Of a DNA stretch of 64,000 nucleotides, positions 36,189 through 45,134 are shown in pieces (position 1 is the first letter of the stretch; each line of letters starts with the position of its first letter). A program made the position numbers and the translations under genes. The stretch is from positions 23,840 through 87,839 of the forward strand of contig CAZJBS010000012.1 of NCBI GenBank assembly GCA_964544475.1, in the 5' to 3' direction. Source of the DNA: CAZJBS01 sp964544475 (GTDB lineage: Bacteria > CLD3 > SB21). The notes under the pieces were generated by a model. It did not search any database and was not told the origin of the DNA. It was given only the letters and a program-made list of their open reading frames with translations.

Positions 36189-37451
36189 CTAGGTTGGCGG
36201 CCTTTGTTGTGATTTGATAAGTTGGTTGGCGAATTTCCGGCCTACCAGGTAAAGGATAACGTAAGAAACCAATTGTCCCCATGCAATCCCGTATTCACCG
36301 ATCATCAAAATTAAGATGGTGGTGGCGGCAAGGCCTCCAACCCCGCCGGCCACGTCACGAAAAAGGAAATCTTTGCCTCTGCCAAAAACGGACAATATCG
36401 TAAATTGCAGGGCCGAAAGAGGCTGAAAGAAATGGGCGACGCACAAAACGGCCAGTATGGGCCAGTGGGCGGCATACTTGTCTCCGCCCAGCGCGGCCAT
36501 GACCCACGGGCTGAGCAAAAGCATCAGAAGAGGGGCTGGCAAAGTGAACGTCAGATACGTTTTTACATAGGACTGCCTTTCCTTGATGTCGCGCGTGCGT
36601 GCAAGTCGGACAACCAACGGATCGGTAAAGGCGGAAGAATAATTCTTCAGAACACTGGACGCTTGTTTGGCCAACCGATAGTTGGCCAGTTGTTGCAGTG
36701 GCAGCAGCAGTGGGATGATCAGGTATTCCCCCTGAACAAAGCCAAACCGGAAGAATTTCCGCCAATGGAAGTAACGGTATTCCAGAATCTTCTTTTTCCA
36801 TGGAAACTCGCGAATACGATGGAGGCTGGCCTGTGCAAAAATATCCCGAACATAGAAAAGCCGAAAAATTAAAGTTGTCATCTGACCGATGACAAGCCCC
36901 AGGAAATAGAACGTCGTTCCACCCTGAACGTAGCACAGCAAAGCGGCGATCTGCTCAACAAGAGGTGTGGCGGCCGTCAGAAAGGAATGCGTGCCAAAGC
37001 GCTGCTTGATGGTAAAAATCGGAGTGAGTATGGATTGAAAATTCTCCAACAACAAGTGGAACGTGGTTAACCACAGGACCCACCGGATGTCAAATTCGGG
37101 AAACTGGCTCTGGAGCGGCGATTCAAAACCAAGGACCAGGATTCCATACATGACGCAAACCACGGTGGCCAGCATGGCCCGAGCGATGGTGGCTGGGATG
37201 ATCAAATCGGTGATGATTTTCCGTCGCTGTTCCGTGTAGTATTGACTGGTGGCTTCCCGAATAAGGAAATTTTCGAAACCGAGGTCCACGAGCACTTTGG
37301 ACATGCTGACGATCGTGTCATATATCGCAATAGCGGCGAAGATGGTTTTTGGGAACTCACGAGCGAAGTACATTGTGAAAGCGATGCTGAGCAGTGCCAC
37401 GGCGCCTTTTCCAAGCAGTATTCGAAGCGTTTTTTTGAGCAAGCTATTCAT
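36189..37451 (-). CDS. Wzx-like polysaccharide/lipid flippase
   Basis: 420 residues with 12 or so membrane helices (MVF/MOP superfamily). The N-terminal block (LLGKGAVALLSIAFTMYFAREF) and the helix with LVDLGFENFLIREA are typical of O-antigen and teichuronic-acid translocases, which flip lipid-linked saccharides across the inner membrane. It is the promoter-proximal gene of the second headgroup operon, about 145 bases before the CDP-AP gene. Its presence argues that the locus makes a surface glycan or glycolipid that has to be flipped. Confidence 0.83.
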   Translation of the reverse strand: MNSLLKKTLRILLGKGAVALLSIAFTMYFAREFPKTIFAAIAIYDTIVSMSKVLVDLGFENFLIREATSQYYTEQRRKIITDLIIPATIARAMLATVVCVMYGILVLGFESPLQSQFPEFDIRWVLWLTTFHLLLENFQSILTPIFTIKQRFGTHSFLTAATPLVEQIAALLCYVQGGTTFYFLGLVIGQMTTLIFRLFYVRDIFAQASLHRIREFPWKKKILEYRYFHWRKFFRFGFVQGEYLIIPLLLPLQQLANYRLAKQASSVLKNYSSAFTDPLVVRLARTRDIKERQSYVKTYLTFTLPAPLLMLLLSPWVMAALGGDKYAAHWPILAVLCVAHFFQPLSALQFTILSVFGRGKDFLFRDVAGGVGGLAATTILILMIGEYGIAWGQLVSYVILYLVGRKFANQLIKSQQRPPT

Positions 37452-37575
37452 GTTTGGCGGGGCAATTCGTGTCCAGAAGCTGGAAAAGGAAGCATCGGGA
37501 CATCGTTGAGGCGGATATCGGAATGGGGATCACTCGAAACCATGGCTGTGGACGGATGCTTTTGCATGTGGCGGC

Positions 37576-37611
37576 AAAAAAAAAAGCTCTTGATTGAAAA
37601 GTGTCAAGAGC
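37576..37611 (-). terminator. Rho-independent terminator after the nucleotidyltransferase gene
   Basis: On the minus strand: GCTCTTGA, ten-base loop, TCAAGAGC, then ten Ts. It ends the transcript of the gene at 37640-38458 and separates it from the flippase operon. Confidence 0.9.
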
Positions 37612-37639
37612 CTTACGAAAAAAATGAGGTTCGAATGAA

Positions 37640-38458
37640 CTAGCTGGCTTTCTTCAGTCCGGTTGCGTCATAGGATGGTGTAGACCGAACCCTTGGCGCA
37701 TGGGTCATGATGGCCTGCTTCATCATGCCGGACATTTCCGTGTCCAGCTTCTTCAGGTCTTCGGGAAAATCCAGTTCGCCATATTTGAATTCGGTGACGT
37801 CCACATACTCGACATGATGGCCGCCGTCGATCATGTGTTGAATGGCTTTCACAAAGAAGGCCTTCCTACGGACATCTTCGATCATGGCCATGTCCATGCC
37901 ATATTTGAAGGCATTGACACCGGCGCCGCGAAACGCCCGGAGGCCGATGGATTCGCCGTGCGCTTCGAAGTTGTCGATCTGCTTGCTGATCTCGACCACA
38001 CGATTGCCGACCAGGCGAATCTTCATATCTTCGTTGTCATACGTGGGATTCTTGTGAATGGCCACGCTGGCCGTTTGATTCGCGTGATGCAGCACTTTCT
38101 GAAGAGCCTTCCGTTCAAACACATTGTCGCCATTGATAACCAAAAAATCCGAGTTCATCTCGTCCCGTGCCAGCCAAAGAGAATACAGATTATTGGTCAC
38201 GTGGTATTCACGGTTGTTGATGACTTTCAGGCGCATATCAAGCCCGTGTGCCGCAATGTACTGGAGGGCATAGTCACGCAATTTGTCAACGCGAAAACCG
38301 CCGATCACAACGACATCCTTGATACCGACGCTGTGCAATGTGACGAGTTGATATTCAAGTATCGTCGTGCCAGCTACATTTAGCAGACACTTCGGAGTCT
38401 CTTTGGTGAGCGGAAGAAGACGTGAACCCTGACCAGCTGCTAGAATAATCGCTTTCAT
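37640..38458 (-). CDS. Sugar-phosphate/alcohol-phosphate nucleotidyltransferase
   Basis: 272 residues from the ATG at 38458 (GGAG nine bases upstream; an ATG three codons earlier touches that site). Complete nucleotide loop IILAAGQGSRLLPLT, then ETPKCLLNVAG, and the metal pair INGDNVFE. It resembles LicC-like and inositol-phosphate cytidylyltransferases more than RmlA, judging by length and the short C-terminal part. It would supply the CDP-activated headgroup to the transferases of the operon below, from which a terminator separates it. The substrate cannot be read from sequence. Confidence 0.82.
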   Translation of the reverse strand: MKAIILAAGQGSRLLPLTKETPKCLLNVAGTTILEYQLVTLHSVGIKDVVVIGGFRVDKLRDYALQYIAAHGLDMRLKVINNREYHVTNNLYSLWLARDEMNSDFLVINGDNVFERKALQKVLHHANQTASVAIHKNPTYDNEDMKIRLVGNRVVEISKQIDNFEAHGESIGLRAFRGAGVNAFKYGMDMAMIEDVRRKAFFVKAIQHMIDGGHHVEYVDVTEFKYGELDFPEDLKKLDTEMSGMMKQAIMTHAPRVRSTPSYDATGLKKAS

Positions 38459-38637
38459 CAATGCCATCTCCAGTGTTAGATGGACATTACGTCAGCAATT
38501 ATCAGGCCACGAATTTACATTGACTTGAATTTATTGTTAATATTATTTTTACGATCAAAATTCAGAACAAAATATTATGAAATTGTTGCCTGAAATGCCC
38601 CACGAGGATGGCATACGCAATAAAAATATTGCACGCT

Positions 38638-40659
38638 TCATCTTGTGTTCTTTGCAAGGGTTTTTCTTGCTTCTTCAATGACGCTTTCAGTTGTGAAACC
38701 AAATTCTGTCATTAGGGCTTTTATAGGCGCCGATGCGCCGAATCTGCTTTGCGCCAACACCGTGCCGTCGGATTCAATACCCGCATAACGGCGCCATCCA
38801 AAGGAAGAACCAGCTTCGACGGCCAATCGGCATCGGACGCCGCTTGGCAGTACTTCCTCGCGATACGCAGCGTCCTGGCGTTCAAAGAGGCTCCAGCAGG
38901 GCAGGCTGACAACACGGCATTGGATGCCTTCTGCCGTTAGGCGATCCGATGCCGCAACGCACAATTGCAGCTCCGATCCGGTGCCAATCAGGATGATATC
39001 CGGCGAACCATGACAATCCGAGAAGACATAACCGCCACGCAGCACACCATCCGCCGGCGCATATTTGGTGCGGTCAAACGTCGGCAAAGCCTGACGGGTC
39101 AGGATTAGGAGGGCCGGGCGATCCTTCAGAGACATGATATGCCGCCAGGCAAATGCCACTTCATTGGCGTCGGCCGGACGCACCACGTCAAGATGGGGAA
39201 TGGCCCGAAGGGAAGCCAGATGTTCAATCGGCTGGTGAGTCGGTCCGTCTTCGCCCACGCCTATGCTGTCGTGCGTGAATATGAAAATCGATGGCTGCTC
39301 CATCAGCGCGGCGAGGCGAAACGTGGGCCGCATGTAGTCCGAAAAAATAAGGAATCCTGAGCCATAGGCCCTCAAATTGGACAACGTCATGCCATTGACA
39401 ATAGCCCCCATGGCGTGTTCGCGGACACCAAAGTGAAAATTGCGTCCGCCGTAGTGCCCCTTTTGAAAGTGATCAGCCCCGGAAATGAGGGTCTTGGTCG
39501 ACGGGGCCAGGTCGGCGGCTCCACCCATGAACCACGGTACAGCGGCCGCGACTGCGTTCAGGACTTTGGCGCTCGCCTCACGGCCGGCCACCCCCTTGGC
39601 ATCGGCGGGGAATGACGGCAGAGATTTTTCCCATCCATCCGGCAGAGTCCGGGCATGAAGCGATTGGAATTGGGACGCCAGTTCTGGGAATGCTTTGCGA
39701 TAGGCCTCAAACTGTGTCGTCCAGCTCTTCTCGGCGTCCGCGCCGCGCGAGATCATGGTCTCCTGGTAACGGCGGATCTCGTCGGGGATATGAAATTTCT
39801 TGTCGGGATCCCATCCGTAATTTTTCTTGGCCGCCCTGATCTCGTCCTCTCCGAGCGGCTCACCGTGGGCCGCGGCAGTGTCCTGCTTCGTGGGCGCCCC
39901 AAATGCAATGTGACTCTCGATGATGATCAACGTGGGCCGTCCCTTTTCACCAATCGCGGAGGCGATGGCCTTGGACACCTGGGCGGTGTCGTTGGCGTCG
40001 CTGACCCTCAGCACATTCCAATGATAGGCCGCGAAACGGGCGCCGACATCCTCCGTGAATGCGAGGTCCGTCGAACCCTCGATGGTGATGCGGTTGCTAT
40101 CATAGATCCACACGAGATTATCCAATCCAAGATGGCCGGCCAATGAAGCCGCTTCGCCCGACAGACCTTCCATCATGCAACCGTCGCCGGCGAGCACGAC
40201 AACCTTATAATCAACGATCACATGACCCGGGCGGTTGAAATAGGACGCAAGCCACTTTTCAGCCATGGCAAACCCCACGCTATTGGCGGCACCCTGCCCG
40301 AGGGGGCCGGTCGTCGTTTCGACGCCGGGCAACAGACCATACTCCGGATGACCGGCGCAACGGCTGTGAAGTTGTCGAAAGCTCTTCATATCTTCCAGCG
40401 TCACGTCGTAACCATGCACAAAAAGTGTGCTATACAACAACATGGAAGCATGACCGGCGGAAAGGATAAAACGATCGCGATTGGGCCAGTTCGGGTTTTT
40501 CGGATTGAACGTAAGGTGGTCATGAAACAACGTCAACGTGACCGGAGCCATGGCCATGGCTGTTCCCGGATGCCCCGAATTGGCCTGCTGGACGGCATCC
40601 ATCGACAGCGTGCGAATGGTATTGATGCACGTATTCTCCAAATCGCGCGAAAGACTCAT
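38638..40659 (-). CDS. tkt: Transketolase
   Basis: 673 residues from the ATG at 40659 (GAGGAG, seven bases). It moves two-carbon units between sugar phosphates in the pentose phosphate pathway. HPGTAMAMAP near residue 30, the thiamine-diphosphate motif GDGCMMEGLSGEAASL near 150, the pyrimidine domain with MGAIVNGM, and HDSIGVGEDGPTHQP near 465 are all full-length family features. Single-copy arrangement; ppk2 lies upstream on the same strand. Confidence 0.95.
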   Translation of the reverse strand: MSLSRDLENTCINTIRTLSMDAVQQANSGHPGTAMAMAPVTLTLFHDHLTFNPKNPNWPNRDRFILSAGHASMLLYSTLFVHGYDVTLEDMKSFRQLHSRCAGHPEYGLLPGVETTTGPLGQGAANSVGFAMAEKWLASYFNRPGHVIVDYKVVVLAGDGCMMEGLSGEAASLAGHLGLDNLVWIYDSNRITIEGSTDLAFTEDVGARFAAYHWNVLRVSDANDTAQVSKAIASAIGEKGRPTLIIIESHIAFGAPTKQDTAAAHGEPLGEDEIRAAKKNYGWDPDKKFHIPDEIRRYQETMISRGADAEKSWTTQFEAYRKAFPELASQFQSLHARTLPDGWEKSLPSFPADAKGVAGREASAKVLNAVAAAVPWFMGGAADLAPSTKTLISGADHFQKGHYGGRNFHFGVREHAMGAIVNGMTLSNLRAYGSGFLIFSDYMRPTFRLAALMEQPSIFIFTHDSIGVGEDGPTHQPIEHLASLRAIPHLDVVRPADANEVAFAWRHIMSLKDRPALLILTRQALPTFDRTKYAPADGVLRGGYVFSDCHGSPDIILIGTGSELQLCVAASDRLTAEGIQCRVVSLPCWSLFERQDAAYREEVLPSGVRCRLAVEAGSSFGWRRYAGIESDGTVLAQSRFGASAPIKALMTEFGFTTESVIEEARKTLAKNTR

Positions 40660-40773
40660 GACCGCTCTCCTCGGAAGTTTGTTCAATAAACGATGTTTCA
40701 GGACAGACGTTACCCGGACGTCGGGATCGACGGAAGCAGATATGCCTTGAGGACTTTAAAGAAAGATGCCGTG

Positions 40774-41580
40774 TTATTCAATAACAATCTTCGAATAGTC
40801 TGCCGGGGCCTTCGGTACCTTCAAATCCAAGCCTTCCATGGTCTCGACCAGAATCTTGGCAACGGCGAGATTGCGAAACCATTTCTTGTTGGAAGGTACG
40901 ACATACCACGGCGCATCCTCGGTGCTGCAATGGTTGAAGACATCTTCGAACGCCTGCATGTATTCATTCCACATCGGTCGTTCTTTGAGATCGTTCGGCG
41001 AAAATTTCCAGTGCTTTTCCTTGTCGTCCAATCGCTCCTGCAGGCGCTTCCTCTGCTCATCCTTGGAGATGAATAAGAAAAGCTTGACAATGGCCACGCC
41101 GTTTTCGGTCAATAATTCCTCAAATTCATTGATCTGGTTAAAACGCCTTTTCGCCTCTTTGTCCGTGATCATCTTATGGACGCGCGTGACAAGCACGTCC
41201 TCGTAGTGCGAGCGGTTGAAAATACCGACACAACCGCGTGGAGGAACGGCCTTGTGAATCCGCCAAAGGAAATCATGACTCCGCTCTTCATCCGATGGGG
41301 CCTTGAAACTGTGGACCACACAGCTCTGAGGATTGAGTCCCCTCATTACGTGTTTGATTGTGCCGTCTTTCCCGCCGGCATCCATGGCCTGCAAAATGAT
41401 CAAAAGCGACCTTTTGTGCTCGGCCCACATCAATTCCTGAAGTTCGATCATCCGAAGGTTGTATTCTTTGAAGTTTTCTCGCACATCGTCGGAGTCCTTG
41501 TAGCCGTGCGTGTCGTCCGGATCGTAATCCTTCAGAAGAGAAATTTTCTTGTCATGTGGAACTCTATACTTCTTGATCAT
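40774..41580 (-). CDS. Polyphosphate kinase 2 family protein
   Basis: 268 residues from the ATG at 41580, five bases after a perfect AGGAGG. PPK2 proteins move phosphate between polyphosphate and nucleotides. Walker A-like AMDAGGKDGT (65-74), the lid module FNRSHYEDVL (121-130) and the Walker B-like KLFLFISKDEQ are all present. The one-domain length fits PPK2 class I or III; the class decides whether ADP, AMP or GDP is used and cannot be settled here. Confidence 0.93.
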   Translation of the reverse strand: MIKKYRVPHDKKISLLKDYDPDDTHGYKDSDDVRENFKEYNLRMIELQELMWAEHKRSLLIILQAMDAGGKDGTIKHVMRGLNPQSCVVHSFKAPSDEERSHDFLWRIHKAVPPRGCVGIFNRSHYEDVLVTRVHKMITDKEAKRRFNQINEFEELLTENGVAIVKLFLFISKDEQRKRLQERLDDKEKHWKFSPNDLKERPMWNEYMQAFEDVFNHCSTEDAPWYVVPSNKKWFRNLAVAKILVETMEGLDLKVPKAPADYSKIVIE

Positions 41581-41702
41581 AGCCACCTCCTGCTGATTGG
41601 ATGGTAGTGTGGGAGATGAAGACTAATAAATCCAATATAAGCAATTCTTCACAGATACGCCAGAAATTCATTGAGAATATTGATTGTTGGGTCACATGTT
41701 TC

Positions 41703-41731
41703 TTGACAAACACGACAGGAAGTAATATGAT
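41703..41731 (+). promoter_or_regulatory. Sigma-70-type promoter for pheT
   Basis: TTGACA (41703-41708), 17-base spacer, TATGAT (41726-41731), leaving a leader of about 70 bases before pheT. The leader contains a six-bp hairpin (ATTCCG/CGGAAT) and the GGAGG site just before the ATG. Confidence 0.7.
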
Positions 41732-41808
41732 TCCTATTCAGAAGATTGATGCCGCCGAATTCCGTTCGTGTGGCTATTCGGAATGGCGCATAACTGGCCG
41801 GAGGCTGA

Positions 41809-44217
41809 ATGAAAGTACCGTTGACTTGGTTGAAAGATTACGTCGACATCCCGATGGATGTGAAGACATTGGCGCACCGTCTGACCATGAATGGATTGGC
41901 GGTCGAGGGCATCGTTGAAAATGATCCATTCCCGGGTATTCGCGTCGGCAGGGTCCTTGAAGTAGAAAAACTCCCCAACGCCGATAAGTTGTCGCTAACC
42001 CGGGTCGATATCGGTTCCGAAGTGCTGGCGATCGTGTGCGGCGCGCCCAATGTGGCCGCCGGACAACTGGTGCCGGTGGCGACGGTTGGCACACATATGC
42101 CAAACGGACTCGAAATCAAGAAAGCAAAAATTCGGGGCGCTGAATCGTCGGGCATGATCTGTTCAAAAAGCGAATTGGGTTTTGAGGAGGGAAAATCGGA
42201 GGGCATTTGGCCTCTGGAATCTGATCGTCCCCACCGTCTTGGCCAGACGTTTGGGGAATTCCTGGGTCAGTCCGAAACGATTCTGGATATTGATGTGACA
42301 TCCAACCGACCGGATTGCCTCAGCATGACAGGGATTGCCCGTGAAATAGCGGTTATCTTGAACAACAGACTCCAATGGCCCGATGTGACGCTCCGGGAAT
42401 CGTCCGAACAAACCAGGTCGGCCGTTTCAGTTGACATCGAGGATGCCAGCGGGTGTTCGAAGTATGCGGCAAGAGTATTGCGCCACGTTCGTCCGGAACC
42501 ATCCCCGTCGTGGTTGGCGAAACGTCTGGAATCCGCGGGTCTCCGTTCGATCAATGTGATTGTCGATGTGACCAACTATGTCATGCTTGAAACAGGCCAA
42601 CCCCTTCACGCGTTCGACTATGATCGAGTCTCGGGTCATCGCATTGTCGTACGGCCTTCCCGCAAAGGTGAGGTTTTCGCAACCCTCGACGGAAAAGAAC
42701 ATGTTTTGAATGAACCAACGGTCATGATCTGCGATGCCGAAAAGGCTGTTGCGCTCGGTGGCATCATGGGCGGCCGAAACTCCGAGGTCACGGACGGCAC
42801 CACGAACGTTCTGCTTGAGGCGGCCTGCTTCGACGCATTGACCATTCGGCGCGTTTCGAAGCGGTTGGGTCTGACGACGGATGCCGCGATCCGGTTTGGT
42901 CGCGGCGTGGACATCGAGCGGGTCGGATGGGCTCTGGACCGCGCTGCGTCGCTCATACAACAACTGACTGGCGGCGAGGTCCTGGCAGGGCGTGTGGACC
43001 AGCAGACCCGTCCCTCCGTGCCGCGCCGCATCCACTTGCGTTCGACAGCCGTTCAAAGACTGCTTGCCAAGTCCATTCCGGCAGGCGAAATAGTCTCGAT
43101 ATTGGAAAAGCTGGAATGCGCCGTCGAACGCCAGTCACATGACTTCAACGTGATTCCGCCCAGCTGCCGCCTTGACCTGAACACCGAAGTTGATCTGATC
43201 GAGGAAATAGCCCGGATTCATGGTTACAACCAACTGCCGACGAGTGTTGGGGCGTGCATTGTCTATGAGAATGATAACAATCGAGTGGAGCAACTGACCG
43301 CGAAGCTCAGGCAGACCCTGCGTGAACTGGGCGTCGATGAAGTGTACACCAATTCAATGGTTCAGGCCGGACTCCAGACGGCCGTTGATCCGTCAGCGGC
43401 CCGGCGCATGGTGAAACTGCTGAATCCCATCAGCGAAGACATGGCCGTCATGCGCGTTTCCATCCTGCCCGGACTTCTGGAAGTTCTGAGATTCAACACT
43501 TTCCGCGAAAACACCGATATTCGAATATACGAAATGGGAAGGACCTACTTACTACGTGCGGACGGGCTTGCAGACGAACGCATTGTTCTGGCAGGATGTT
43601 TCTCAGGTTTCCGAACTCCCGTCTCCTGGGATCACAAACCAGAGCCATTTGATTTTTTCGATCTAAAGAGAGTAGTTACAACAATTTGTAGAAAGTTATT
43701 CATTGACAACAGTCATTTTATTCCTTATCATGACGGGAACGTATACGAGTCCACGGCCCTCCAATGGAATGTGGTTTCACAGGGCCATGACAGGCCATTG
43801 GGTCGTCTTGGCAAAATACGAAAATCGGTCCTAAGAGATTTTGATATCGGCCCGGATGTCTGGGCCTTTGAGATTGACTTTGACAGCCTTTTGGAAGTGG
43901 CATCCTTTTCGGTGACATCAAGACCGGTACCGAAATTTCCATCGGTCAGGCGCGATTTGGCTTTTGTAGTGGACGACAATGTAAGCGCCGGCGTTTTGTT
44001 GCAGATGATTCACGATGTCGGAGGCCCATTTCTGGAAAAGACGGATGTTTTTGATTTGTACCAAGGCGATCAGGTTCCAGCCGGCAAGAAGAGCCTGGCA
44101 TTCACGCTTGTTTTTCAGGCTCAGGATCGGACGTTGACAGAGGATGAAGTGGATCAGGTGATGCAGACATTCATCGCAACGGCCGGTCAGAAATACGGAG
44201 CACAATTGCGCACATGA
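41809..44217 (+). CDS. pheT: Phenylalanine-tRNA ligase beta subunit
   Basis: 802 residues, GGAGG five bases before the ATG. Domains in order: tRNA-binding EMAP/OB region (GIRVGRVLEVEKLPNADKL), B3/B4 editing domain (LDIDVTSNRPDCLSM), B5 (RIHLRSTAVQRLL), catalytic-like core and a C-terminal anticodon-binding FDX-ACB domain (SVRRDLAFVVDDNV). The protein forms an alpha2-beta2 enzyme with PheS. pheS is not beside it, so the subunits are encoded apart, as in several bacterial phyla. The stop overlaps the next ATG. Confidence 0.96.
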   Translation: MKVPLTWLKDYVDIPMDVKTLAHRLTMNGLAVEGIVENDPFPGIRVGRVLEVEKLPNADKLSLTRVDIGSEVLAIVCGAPNVAAGQLVPVATVGTHMPNGLEIKKAKIRGAESSGMICSKSELGFEEGKSEGIWPLESDRPHRLGQTFGEFLGQSETILDIDVTSNRPDCLSMTGIAREIAVILNNRLQWPDVTLRESSEQTRSAVSVDIEDASGCSKYAARVLRHVRPEPSPSWLAKRLESAGLRSINVIVDVTNYVMLETGQPLHAFDYDRVSGHRIVVRPSRKGEVFATLDGKEHVLNEPTVMICDAEKAVALGGIMGGRNSEVTDGTTNVLLEAACFDALTIRRVSKRLGLTTDAAIRFGRGVDIERVGWALDRAASLIQQLTGGEVLAGRVDQQTRPSVPRRIHLRSTAVQRLLAKSIPAGEIVSILEKLECAVERQSHDFNVIPPSCRLDLNTEVDLIEEIARIHGYNQLPTSVGACIVYENDNNRVEQLTAKLRQTLRELGVDEVYTNSMVQAGLQTAVDPSAARRMVKLLNPISEDMAVMRVSILPGLLEVLRFNTFRENTDIRIYEMGRTYLLRADGLADERIVLAGCFSGFRTPVSWDHKPEPFDFFDLKRVVTTICRKLFIDNSHFIPYHDGNVYESTALQWNVVSQGHDRPLGRLGKIRKSVLRDFDIGPDVWAFEIDFDSLLEVASFSVTSRPVPKFPSVRRDLAFVVDDNVSAGVLLQMIHDVGGPFLEKTDVFDLYQGDQVPAGKKSLAFTLVFQAQDRTLTEDEVDQVMQTFIATAGQKYGAQLRT

Positions 44218-44636
44218 GCAGTATGTCGACACGACATGCGCCCGAAACCGCCGTCACGTCCTCCGGGCTCAAACTGGATCTGGTTTCTCTCAATACACTG
44301 GATCAGGTCGAAGCGCTGGTCCAGAGTTTGATGGCAGAGGTGCGGAAGACTCGGGAGGAGAATGAAGAGTTGCGGCGCTACGGCGGGAGTCGTCGTCTTG
44401 CCGCTGATCACGGCGCGGATACGGCAGTAAAAGATGAAACCATCCACGGGCTTCGCCAGGCCCTCCAGCAAAAGGAAAACGACTGCCAGAAACTGATGGA
44501 AGAATTGGAACTGCAGAAACGACGGGTTACTTCTGACGCCGTTGGCCAGGCGGAGCGTGACGCGGGTCTGAAGGCGCGCATTCAGGAAGCTCTTGACAAA
44601 TTGGACGAATTGGAGAAAATGATATTAGCTGAGTGA
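44214..44636 (+). CDS. Coiled-coil protein of the pheT-zapA operon (ZapB-like size)
   Basis: 140 residues; ATG overlaps the pheT stop. After a Ser/Thr-rich N-terminus, residues about 22-60 and 75-138 form heptad-rich, charged helices (VEALVQSLMAEVRKTREENE; ALQQKENDCQKLMEELELQ). No enzymatic motif. Directly upstream of zapA, so a division-associated coiled coil is a reasonable guess, but any link to ZapB is by size and context only. Confidence 0.7.
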   Translation: MSSMSTRHAPETAVTSSGLKLDLVSLNTLDQVEALVQSLMAEVRKTREENEELRRYGGSRRLAADHGADTAVKDETIHGLRQALQQKENDCQKLMEELELQKRRVTSDAVGQAERDAGLKARIQEALDKLDELEKMILAE

Positions 44637-44654
44637 TATTTTTTTCAGGTTACA

Positions 44655-45011
44655 GTGGATAAGAACTCCGTTAAAGTGACCATCTATGGATCGGAGTATA
44701 TGATCAAGGGCGATGCGGACCCGAATCATATACGGGCTATTGCCGAACTCGTTGATCGGAAAATGCGTGAGATCAACAAGTCCGGCGCGATCAAGTCGAC
44801 GTTGAAGGTTGCCATCCTGGCGGCTCTCAACATAACGGATGAGTTTTTCAGGACGAAAGAAGAACAAAACCGGCAGCTTGAATCTTATGAAACCAAAGCA
44901 CAAAGAATAGTTGATCTGCTTAAGAGTTCCGTAGGTTCTGCTGATCCCACGCCGGACAATGCTCCAAAGACCGAAGTCGTGGAAGAGATGACGCTGTTCT
45001 CCGGACTTTGA
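44655..45011 (+). CDS. zapA: Cell division protein ZapA
   Basis: 118 residues starting at GTG. The N-terminal domain SVKVTIYGSEYMIKGDADPNHIRAIAELVD is typical ZapA, followed by a helix (KVAILAALNITDEFFRTKEE) that mediates dimer and tetramer formation. ZapA bundles FtsZ filaments at mid-cell. The C-terminal tail is acidic and shorter than the rest. Same unit as pheT and the coiled-coil gene. Confidence 0.88.
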   Translation: MDKNSVKVTIYGSEYMIKGDADPNHIRAIAELVDRKMREINKSGAIKSTLKVAILAALNITDEFFRTKEEQNRQLESYETKAQRIVDLLKSSVGSADPTPDNAPKTEVVEEMTLFSGL

Positions 45012-45044
45012 CGTTCGTCTTTCGTTTCGATCGAGGTTTTTTAT

Positions 45045-45102
45045 CCCTGTAATAGTCACGGATTGCCGTTGGCAAACTCCGGGCATTGCAGGGTTTTTTT
45101 TT
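45045..45102 (+). terminator. Structured terminator between zapA and rny
   Basis: CCCTGTAAT (45045-45053) pairs with ATTGCAGGG (45085-45093) with one G-U, followed by nine Ts. The 31-base loop itself can fold (TTGCC/GGCAA at 45063-45075). A large branched loop is uncommon for a simple terminator. Confidence 0.7.
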
Positions 45103-45134
45103 AATAATAGAAACCAAACCAGGCAAAACAATCT

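Noticed and set aside
41601..41918. 105-codon frame before pheT
   Set aside because: It overlaps the pheT start, spans the pheT promoter and shows no family features.
45012..45134. 6S RNA downstream of zapA
   Set aside because: 6S RNA sits here in some bacteria, but the interval is only about 120 bases, shorter than usual 6S RNA, and folds as a terminator.
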